Shown: piece by piece, positions 1-5,379 of the stretch
Numbering within the stretch: position 1 is the first letter of the stretch
Layout: every line of letters starts with the position of its first letter
From: Candidatus Poseidoniaceae archaeon
GTDB lineage: Archaea > Thermoplasmatota > Poseidoniia > Poseidoniales > Poseidoniaceae
Length of the DNA stretch: 5,379 nucleotides
Direction: 5' to 3'
Assembly: GCA_022452125.1 (NCBI GenBank)
Contig: JAKURJ010000104.1
Coordinates: 1 to 5,379, forward strand
Translations under genes and position numbers: made by a program
The notes under the pieces: model-generated
Databases searched by the model: none
Seen by the model: the letters and a program-made list of their open reading frames with translations, nothing else
What the model was told of the DNA's origin: nothing

Positions 1-118
1 CTGTCAAACCTTCTGGAATTGCAATTGCAACCGGGTAAGCAATATCCTTGTGAGAGCGAACTGAGTCCAGGGCAGTAGTGGCAGCACTCTCTAATTGCGA
101 CCATTAGTTATTTGCTGA
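1..118 (-). pseudogene. Truncated, stop-interrupted copy of a surface-protein C-terminal piece (left palindrome arm)
   Basis: Read leftward from base 118, this arm encodes the same peptide as the right arm, including the core DSVRSHKDIAYPVAIAIPE and then GLT, before running off the window at base 1. An in-frame TAA at 106-104 replaces the Ser codon TCA of the other copy. The 34 codons after that stop contain no ATG, and no plausible start lies upstream in frame. Compared with the right arm, 9 of 10 substitutions change the encoded residue, which suggests little purifying selection. The piece is either a decayed duplicate or part of an artefactual fold-back. The parental gene cannot be identified from the window. 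Its continuation left of base 1 is unseen, so whether it also carries the rest of the C-terminus is unknown. Confidence 0.55.
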
Positions 119-300
119 GCTCTCATTTTTGTCAAGCCTTTAATATGTTATAACTTTTGCAGGGCTCTACAAAAATTAGAGATCATCAAATAACTCATGG
201 TCGGAAATAGAGAGTGCTGACGCTACTGCCCTGGACTCAGTTCGAACTCACAAGGATATTGATTACCCGGTTGCAATTGCAATTCCAGAAGGTTTGACAG
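1..300. repeat. Long imperfect palindrome (inverted repeat, two arms of about 150 bp, almost no loop)
   Basis: Base n pairs with base 301-n across the whole stretch, centred on GTTATAAC at 147-154. Comparing the left arm with the reverse complement of the right arm by eye gives 57/60 matches for bases 1-60, 53/60 for 61-120 and 22/30 for 121-150. All differences are substitutions; there is no gap. The mismatches in the outer 120 bp are at 39, 55, 56, 79, 81, 94, 97, 105, 115 and 119. The left arm reaches base 1, so the repeat may continue beyond the window, where identity could be higher still. The structure could extrude as a cruciform. It may be a true inverted duplication of a gene end, or a fold-back or assembly artefact at a contig end. 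Gap-free divergence argues against a simple fold-back artefact, whose arms should be identical. Confidence 0.93.
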
Positions 301-419
301 AAGGAAGTTATGACTTCGTAATCAAAGTAACAGAAGATGGTGACCCCTGGGAAAACACGAGAACTGTAACAATGACTCTAGTAGTTGAGGAATTGGTTGA
401 AGAAGACTCAACTGAGTAA
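180..419 (+). pseudogene. 5'-truncated C-terminal fragment of a probable secreted/surface protein
   Basis: An 80-codon plus-strand stretch (79 residues, then TAA at 417-419) is open after an in-frame TAG at 177-179. It reads like the end of an extracellular beta-sandwich domain: NNSWSEIES, then YPVAIAIPEGLTEGSYDF, then alternating strand residues (VIKVTEDG, RTVTMTLVV) and an acidic tail EELVEEDSTE. The 'IPEGLTEGSYDF' phrase recalls NEW3- or CARDB-like Ig-fold domains on archaeal and bacterial surface proteins, but this is resemblance only. There is no start codon before an internal ATG at 372, so the 5' part is missing. Its first 120 bp lie within the right arm of the palindrome, while 301-419 is outside it in this window. 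The stop lies inside the 3' end of the convergent rfcS gene, giving a 12-bp overlap. It may be a real pseudogene, or the true end of a gene whose upstream part was lost at a misassembled junction. Confidence 0.6.
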
Positions 420-1361
420 CTTTGACAACCTTGCAGTCAAAGCGTCCAATTGGATAGCTTCTCCGCCGCCTTCGACCAATCTAAAATCGATTTCAGCCAT
501 CAACTCTGTAAGTTCCAATTTCTGAATCTCAGATAAGAAATCAGCACCGTACAATTCGCGATGCAATTGGTTAACGAAGTCTGTTCCTGCTAACCCGTAC
601 TTGTCCAGTAACTCTCGCAATCTTCTGCGGGCGGCATGGAAACCGTCCTGCCTGCAAGCCATTAGGTACTGATGAAGTGATTCAGGTGGTGCAGTTGCAC
701 TCGTCTCATAGATTAGAGATCTCGAGACATTCTTCTCAAGAGCTGCAGCAACTTGAAGGGCTGTAATCGCTTTTCTCAAATCTCCTTGAGAGATTCTCAC
801 CAATGCTTCGGCAGCCTCATCATCTAGTCCGACCTTTTCCGAACTTGCCACAGATTTCACCTGTTCTAAAACATCAGCATCAGCCAGAGGTCTGAATCTG
901 AATACGGCACATCGGCTCTGAATTGGTTCGATAATTTTGCTAGAATAGTTGCACGAGAGAATGAATCTGCAAGTTTGGGCGTATTGCTCCATAATTCTTC
1001 TCAATGCACCTTGAGCATCATGGGTCAGAGCATCTGCTTCGTCAAGGAAAATAATCTTGAATTTTGCATCACCATATGGCGAAGTTCTGGCAAACTGTTT
1101 GACCTTGGTTCGAATACTTTCCAATTTTCTCTCATCGCTAGCATTCATTTCCAACAAATTGTTCCTGAACTCTGGCCCGAAAACATCCCGTGTCAATGCC
1201 ATAGCAGCAGTCGTTTTTCCAGTTCCAGGTGGACCAGCGAAAAGCAAGTGCGGAAAGTCCGCCAGATTGGCATATGAGGCCAATCTTTGAACGACTGAGG
1301 ACTGACCACGGATGTCGCCAACCGTCCGGGGTCGATGACGTTCAACCCAAAGTTCGCTCAT
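408..1361 (-). CDS. rfcS: Replication factor C small subunit (archaeal sliding-clamp loader ATPase)
   Basis: RfcS forms, with RfcL, the archaeal clamp loader that opens the PCNA ring and places it on primer-template DNA using ATP. The 317-residue product has the expected AAA+ landmarks in order: the N-terminal ELWVERHRPR and GQ signature (3-20), Walker A GPPGTGKT (43-50), NASDER (73-78), Walker B IIFLDEAD (103-110), LRRIME (120-125), sensor 1 FILSCNY (133-139), the SRC arginine-finger motif (149-151) and sensor 2 GDLRKAI (193-199), followed by a helical collar domain to LSKLLS. The length is typical of the family and no intein interrupts the Walker A or SRC sites, which are known insertion points in other archaea. 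I chose the ATG at 1361 because family members begin just before ELWVE. A TTG at 1370 would add only three residues. No clear Shine-Dalgarno sequence precedes it. No rfcL is visible nearby. The gene is divergent from the large surface protein, and its last bases overlap the end of the convergent fragment. Confidence 0.97.
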   Translation of the reverse strand: MSELWVERHRPRTVGDIRGQSSVVQRLASYANLADFPHLLFAGPPGTGKTTAAMALTRDVFGPEFRNNLLEMNASDERKLESIRTKVKQFARTSPYGDAKFKIIFLDEADALTHDAQGALRRIMEQYAQTCRFILSCNYSSKIIEPIQSRCAVFRFRPLADADVLEQVKSVASSEKVGLDDEAAEALVRISQGDLRKAITALQVAAALEKNVSRSLIYETSATAPPESLHQYLMACRQDGFHAARRRLRELLDKYGLAGTDFVNQLHRELYGADFLSEIQKLELTELMAEIDFRLVEGGGEAIQLDALTARLSKLLS

Positions 1362-1493
1362 ACTGCGCAAGTCACAACAGGACGAACTTGAACCTTCGCT
1401 TTAGCAAAAAATACTCTATTTTGAATCGGCCACCCTACGGGTGGCCAGCCGAAAGGAAACTATACCCCCTCCTTCAGTGGGAGTGTGAGCCCC
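1362..1493. promoter_or_regulatory. Divergent intergenic control region between rfcS and the large surface-protein gene
   Basis: All transcription starts for the two outward-facing genes should lie in these 132 bp unless either is read from further away. An AT-rich block at 1406-1426 is the best candidate for an rfcS TATA element, about 50-60 bp before its ATG. A smaller TATA-like AAACTATAC at 1457-1465 sits about 30 bp before the surface-protein ATG. With the usual archaeal spacing (box centred near -26) this would place the start site only a few bases before the ATG, giving a nearly leaderless mRNA, which fits the lack of a convincing Shine-Dalgarno there. These assignments are inference from spacing and composition, not from a consensus match. 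Confidence 0.35.
1428..1446. promoter_or_regulatory. GC-rich perfect hairpin / dyad in the divergent promoter region
   Basis: GGCCACCC (1428-1435), loop TAC and GGGTGGCC (1439-1446) form a perfect 8-bp stem. An alternative outer stem, TCGGC at 1426-1430 with GCCGA at 1448-1452, can stack on the inner CACCC/GGGTG pairs. It lies between the two TATA-like stretches, so it could be an operator for a dimeric regulator of one or both genes. It is not followed by an immediate T-run on either strand, so it does not look like an ordinary intrinsic terminator. The function is unproven. Confidence 0.4.
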
Positions 1494-4400
1494 ATGTCGA
1501 CGAACAGCCGTGACCGCCGTAAAATTACGACTTCTTTGCTACTGGTTTTGATGTTTTTATTCGCAGATTTATCCCTGCCACAAGCAATTCCAAACTGGAC
1601 AAACGATGAACTGGATGATACTGTAACAATCATGCAAACTACTTCAGCATTCAATGTCAGCAAAGATGCTGGAATTCTATCTTCTACTCCAAATTCGAAT
1701 TACGGAACCGATGAAACCGCTACCTTGGGCTTAGGTATTTCCGGTGAGTCACGTATTCTGATTTCGTTCAACAACTCGGTTCCTAGTGGAGACATGGTTA
1801 CTGATTCTATTCTCGAGTTAACTTGTGGCATCGACCCACTAACAATCAGTTCAATCGATATTTTTGCGTCGAGATTGAAAACATCCTGGGATGAAGCAAA
1901 TGTAACATGGACTAGCCCTGATGATGGAGACAATTGGGGATTATCTGGTGCTGATGATGATTCAGATCGTGATACATGGGAACCACCATTCTACGGATAT
2001 GCAAACAACACATTCCAAATCAATGTAACCGCTATCGTCCAAGATGCTGTAATCAATTCACGAAGCTCGATTGACATATTGCTAGCGGCAACTGGTAGCG
2101 AGTACACCTGCCACATGTCTGAATCAACAGATACTAACAGCAGGCCTTCACTATCAATTACTCACCAAAATGGAACTCATTCAAATGGAGGTAGCCTAGC
2201 ACCAAACTTTGTAGATGACGGTGCTGCATTGATGGATGAAGATGAATTCCTTCTGACTGCTGCAACAAACCCTGAACTATCATGGGATAGCATGTCTGGT
2301 AGCCATGCACAGGTACAACTGTCAAACAATATCGATTTCATATCTGATTCTGATAGTGCTTGGTATTACAACACCGTAGACAATTCCTCTCTTTTCACGA
2401 TTAATGCTGGTACAGGTGAAGGGGAAATGACCGTACCGAGCGGGCACGAATTGTCAAATTCCACCACTATGTACTACAGAATGAGAGCGGTTGATTCCGC
2501 AGGGACAATCGGTACGTGGAATTCTGGGTATTTCCACTTGCCAGGACATTCTGTGTCAGAAGTAGACGGATACGGACAGTTCACATTTAGTTTCGATGAC
2601 TTAGGCTTAGTCGAGAAAACTATTGAGGATTCATTCATTGATTCAACTGGTGCTGTGAAGAATACAAACATGGGAAGTGAGGCAAACATTACTGTTGGTT
2701 CATCATCTTCATCAGACCAATATGGATTGTTAAGATTGAATCTTGATGATGTAGGTATGCACCATAACTCTTCAATTGTTTCTGCCACTCTATCCTTGGA
2801 TAGAGTTTCTTTCAGTGGTTCAGCCGAGGTCAGTTTCCACATCATGGATGGAGAAGATTGGACTGAATCCGGTGTGACTTGGAGAAAATACGATGGCACA
2901 TACTACTGGGATGACGGAGGCAGAGTCCCCTCGATGTCAGTGGGCCAATTTGAAGGGGATCAATCCTCATCTACAATCGAGGTTAATCTCACCGCTGCAA
3001 TTCAAAAATGGATTGACGACAACAATGCAGGTTCAACCACATCAGAATCGCTGGAGTTGATGATGGTCGCATCCACTTGGGGAATAGAAGAATCTTCTTC
3101 CAAGTTCGTTAACCTGTGCAGCACTGAAGCCACAGGTTGTGACCAACCAAAACTGGAGGTCACATACGACTGGGGAAGCAATGGACCACCTGCAAGCCCT
3201 ACCCATCTTTCACCGACTGAGGGACACTCTGTCTGGAACTTGACAGGAGATAATCTATCTGGAAATACAACGCCTACTCTATTCTGGGATGCAAGTATCT
3301 CTTGGACCGGAGACATGTTGATGCAGGTAGCTACAGACCAAGAATACAGAAACATAGTCCGCTCTTTCAATACTGCAACAACTTCGGAGTTCAGTGAAAC
3401 TGACGGGAACTGGTCAGTTCCTGGTGACGATTCTTTGCAGGATGGAGTCATGTACCATTGGAGAATGGCACAGGTCGACTCTAGTTCCCACCACCACTCA
3501 TGGTGGTCAACTTCTTCCTTCTTAGTCTCTGGATTAGAATCCGAATACTTGCAGGACGATGAACACCGCTTGAGGTTATCACATGGAAATGCAACCACAG
3601 CTGGAGATGCACCAAGTTGTGAGGACACTTACATTGACAGTGGAACACCGAGTAACAACTACAATGGCGAAGATGAGATGCAAGTCTCATACAATACATT
3701 CCCTGCAGAAACTTCTATTCTTTTAGGATGTGACCTAACTAGCCACCTTCTACCTGATGGATACGCAGTGAAGACTGCAACACTCAAGATGAGATTGGCA
3801 GACTATCCATCCGGAACACCAACCCTTGGAGCATGGGAAAGCAGACAGCACAATTGGTCTGAATCATCTGCGACATGGTCTACATTTGACGGTACCAACA
3901 GTTGGGGTACCAGCGGAGCAAAGGGCTGGGAGAGAGCTGGATTATTGGATACTGAATCACTAGGAAATTCTTACTCCGCAGGCGATTGGGTCGAACTAGA
4001 TATTACTCTAGCAGTTCAAAATGCAATGCGCGAAAACCGCTCGGTAGATTTGATTCTAGGAATCGTTGGAGTAGGCTCTGGCGGTGACAGAGATGCACTA
4101 TTCTATCCTAACAGCGCTAACTCAGCGAACAGGCCTGAAATTTCATTCGTTTATGTGCCCGGTTCTGACGCACTACCTTCCGAGCCTGTACCTCAAACGC
4201 CGTTGAATGGTTCATGGTCGGTTGAGACCGGAATCAATCCTGCACCAGATACCTCTCCACAGTTGACTTGGAACCTAACTTCAACAGGTGTTACGATTGG
4301 AGGATGGTCTATTGAGATGGACACTTCTTCGAGTTTCGATTCACCTAACTTGGTAATGGCTACAAGTTGGACAGACTCTGGGTTTGACGTTACCAATCAA

Positions 4401-5379
4401 ACATACGACATGACATCAGAATTGCAGACTGGGAACACATGGCACTGGAGAGTTAGAGCGACCAGCGCTACAAACCAAATCGGAAATTGGTCTGATTCAT
4501 TCCACTTCTTGCTACCGGACATAACTACCTGGAGTATTGATTCGAATACCGCAGCTGTAGAGTTGCATCATAGACAAGCAATGCCTGCACTAAATCTACC
4601 TAATTTCATTGACACTTGGGTTGCGGATTCAGGTGTAGGAGCAACTTCTGACCAATCATCGTCTTCAACCTTCAAAGTTGGAACTAGTACCGGCGGAGAT
4701 AACGCCACTGGACTGATTAAGATTCCATTGACTGAATTACCAAACCCTCAAAATGCGCACATTTCAGATGCTGTTCTGAACTTGTATGCTCAGTTCGGTT
4801 CAGATACAGGTAATGCAGTATCCATACACCCTGCTCTAGTGGCATGGAACACCAGCGCTAATGGAACAACCTATGACGGAATCAACAATTGGTCTAGCCC
4901 AGGAGCCATGGGAGCAAACGACCGAGGCGATATGTCTGATGTGCAACAAGGTGCATCCGCAGATTGGATGGAGTTCGATGTTACTGAATTGGTTCAAGAC
5001 GCCTTTGCAAACGGTGAGTCTCACCTTTCCTTGATGATTGTAGGTTCAATCGGGGAGGGGCAAACCATCTTCTCATCTACTGACGGACTTGCGAGTGAAA
5101 GGCCATGGCTAAATCTAACTTGGTCTAGTGGAAATGCATCGTCTCCTGAAGTTGCTGGGACAAATACTAACCCAACTATTGATGAAATCATATGGGATAC
5201 TTCTACACACGCCTTGCTTCCTGGAGCAACACCAACCTTCGCATGGAGCCACCCTAACGCATCAAACGTTGATGATTGGAGAATTTTCATCTGGGATGAT
5301 TATAATGACGAAAGAGCAGGCTGGACTATGTATGACAGTAGAGATTCCTCTGAAGGATGGGACATTACCAATCTAACAT
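1494..5379 (+). CDS. Giant secreted surface protein with alternating DNRLRE and fibronectin-III-like domains (3' end outside window)
   Basis: The frame is open from ATG 1494 to the last base (1295 codons plus one base), so the C-terminus and any anchor are unseen. Residues 1-31 look like a Sec signal peptide: basic RDRRK, a hydrophobic core TTSLLLVLMFLF, and likely cleavage after LPQA. Four DNRLRE-type domains (CBM96-like beta-sandwiches) lie at about 54-224, 378-558, 709-888 and 1039-1210. Each has a D-T/A-x-I/V-type opening, a Trp motif near the middle (WDEANVTW 132-139, WTESGVTW 456-463, WSESSATW 788-795; altered at 1118), a T-x-x-[VI]-Q strand/helix (176-186, 495-504, 834-842, 1160-1168) and a closing RP/QP-x-L/I strand. 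Fibronectin-III/Ig-like domains follow each, at about 255-351, 563-682, 893-1010 and from 1222, with a P-x-L-x-W start, [YW]xxRxRAxD-type strands and a W-S-x-x-F-H-F end. About thirty N-x-S/T sequons suggest N-glycosylation. No catalytic domain is visible. The family is known from extracellular, often polysaccharide-related proteins; a binding or adhesion role here is inferred. Confidence 0.9.
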   Translation, partial: MSTNSRDRRKITTSLLLVLMFLFADLSLPQAIPNWTNDELDDTVTIMQTTSAFNVSKDAGILSSTPNSNYGTDETATLGLGISGESRILISFNNSVPSGDMVTDSILELTCGIDPLTISSIDIFASRLKTSWDEANVTWTSPDDGDNWGLSGADDDSDRDTWEPPFYGYANNTFQINVTAIVQDAVINSRSSIDILLAATGSEYTCHMSESTDTNSRPSLSITHQNGTHSNGGSLAPNFVDDGAALMDEDEFLLTAATNPELSWDSMSGSHAQVQLSNNIDFISDSDSAWYYNTVDNSSLFTINAGTGEGEMTVPSGHELSNSTTMYYRMRAVDSAGTIGTWNSGYFHLPGHSVSEVDGYGQFTFSFDDLGLVEKTIEDSFIDSTGAVKNTNMGSEANITVGSSSSSDQYGLLRLNLDDVGMHHNSSIVSATLSLDRVSFSGSAEVSFHIMDGEDWTESGVTWRKYDGTYYWDDGGRVPSMSVGQFEGDQSSSTIEVNLTAAIQKWIDDNNAGSTTSESLELMMVASTWGIEESSSKFVNLCSTEATGCDQPKLEVTYDWGSNGPPASPTHLSPTEGHSVWNLTGDNLSGNTTPTLFWDASISWTGDMLMQVATDQEYRNIVRSFNTATTSEFSETDGNWSVPGDDSLQDGVMYHWRMAQVDSSSHHHSWWSTSSFLVSGLESEYLQDDEHRLRLSHGNATTAGDAPSCEDTYIDSGTPSNNYNGEDEMQVSYNTFPAETSILLGCDLTSHLLPDGYAVKTATLKMRLADYPSGTPTLGAWESRQHNWSESSATWSTFDGTNSWGTSGAKGWERAGLLDTESLGNSYSAGDWVELDITLAVQNAMRENRSVDLILGIVGVGSGGDRDALFYPNSANSANRPEISFVYVPGSDALPSEPVPQTPLNGSWSVETGINPAPDTSPQLTWNLTSTGVTIGGWSIEMDTSSSFDSPNLVMATSWTDSGFDVTNQTYDMTSELQTGNTWHWRVRATSATNQIGNWSDSFHFLLPDITTWSIDSNTAAVELHHRQAMPALNLPNFIDTWVADSGVGATSDQSSSSTFKVGTSTGGDNATGLIKIPLTELPNPQNAHISDAVLNLYAQFGSDTGNAVSIHPALVAWNTSANGTTYDGINNWSSPGAMGANDRGDMSDVQQGASADWMEFDVTELVQDAFANGESHLSLMIVGSIGEGQTIFSSTDGLASERPWLNLTWSSGNASSPEVAGTNTNPTIDEIIWDTSTHALLPGATPTFAWSHPNASNVDDWRIFIWDDYNDERAGWTMYDSRDSSEGWDITNLT
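1587..5123 (+). repeat. Protein-level tandem module of about 330 residues (about 990 bp), repeated four times
   Basis: The DNRLRE domain starts fall at about residues 54, 378, 709 and 1039, so the DNRLRE plus FN3-like pair repeats every 324-331 residues. The copies are clearly related by motif order but are much diverged in sequence, with no long identical DNA between them. This points to old duplication rather than recent expansion. The fourth pair is cut by the window end, so the true copy number is four or more. The stated range covers the first DNRLRE start to the end of the fourth DNRLRE domain. Confidence 0.75.

Noticed and set aside
197..221. ATG at 197 as the start of a small gene in the palindrome
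   Set aside because: The frame closes after seven codons. The matching ATG on the left arm reads out of frame with the conserved peptide.
1..300. Palindrome as the terminal inverted repeats of an insertion sequence or a CRISPR-like repeat
   Set aside because: No transposase or internal cargo lies between the arms. The arms meet at the centre and encode a protein fragment, and there are no spaced short repeats.
1362..1370. TTG at 1370 as the rfcS start, adding three residues
   Set aside because: The ATG at 1361 directly precedes the conserved ELWVE start of the family. The extra residues have no support, although the TTG cannot be excluded.
1428..1446. Hairpin as an intrinsic terminator
   Set aside because: There is no T-run directly after the stem on either strand, and it lies between two divergent gene starts where no transcript should end.
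975..1513. Plus-strand open frames of 77-100 codons (975-1277, 1057-1290, 1229-1513)
   Set aside because: They lie almost entirely opposite rfcS, which has a complete set of family motifs. Their translations show no recognisable domain, and the last one crosses the divergent promoter region into the surface gene.
2474..3699. Minus-strand open frames of 72-208 codons, the longest at 3002-3628
   Set aside because: They are antisense to the continuous 1295-codon surface-protein frame. The translations are low-complexity shadows rich in Ser/Val/Pro with no motif.
4193..5376. Short open frames on both strands (4193-4396, 4836-5024, 5021-5290 minus; 5128-5376 plus)
   Set aside because: All overlap the DNRLRE/FN3-like coding frame, whose motifs continue to the window end.

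Overview
The window most likely comes from a marine planktonic euryarchaeon of the Candidatus Poseidoniales (Marine Group II) type. The basis is an archaeal clamp-loader small subunit next to a very large Sec-secreted, Asn/Ser/Thr/Asp-rich surface protein of a style common in that group, with moderate GC. No rRNA or other strong taxonomic marker is present, so the assignment is an inference.

Layout from left to right. (1) Bases 1-300 form one long imperfect palindrome centred between bases 150 and 151. About 132 of 150 positions pair without any gap, and identity falls from about 95% at the outer ends to about 73% at the centre. Each arm carries a 5'-truncated copy of the same C-terminal protein piece: leftward in bases 118-1 (interrupted by a TAA) and rightward in 180-419 (ending in a normal TAA). 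(2) rfcS, the replication factor C small subunit, is complete on the minus strand (1361-408). It converges on the rightward fragment, and the two coding ends overlap by 12 bp. (3) A 132-bp divergent intergenic region (1362-1493) holds AT-rich promoter-like stretches and a strong 8-bp GC hairpin. (4) From 1494 to the end of the window a single plus-strand frame stays open for 1295 codons and runs off the edge. It encodes a signal peptide followed by four alternating pairs of a DNRLRE-type beta-sandwich domain and a fibronectin-III/Ig-like domain, with a period of about 330 residues (about 990 bp).

The two intact genes have unrelated jobs: rfcS is a housekeeping DNA replication gene, and the large protein is an exported, probably glycosylated surface or carbohydrate-binding/adhesion protein. 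They share only the divergent control region. I see no defence system, CRISPR array, tRNA, rRNA or insertion sequence. The most unusual structure is the diverged palindrome with its paired gene fragments. The most interesting protein is the incompletely captured repeat protein.
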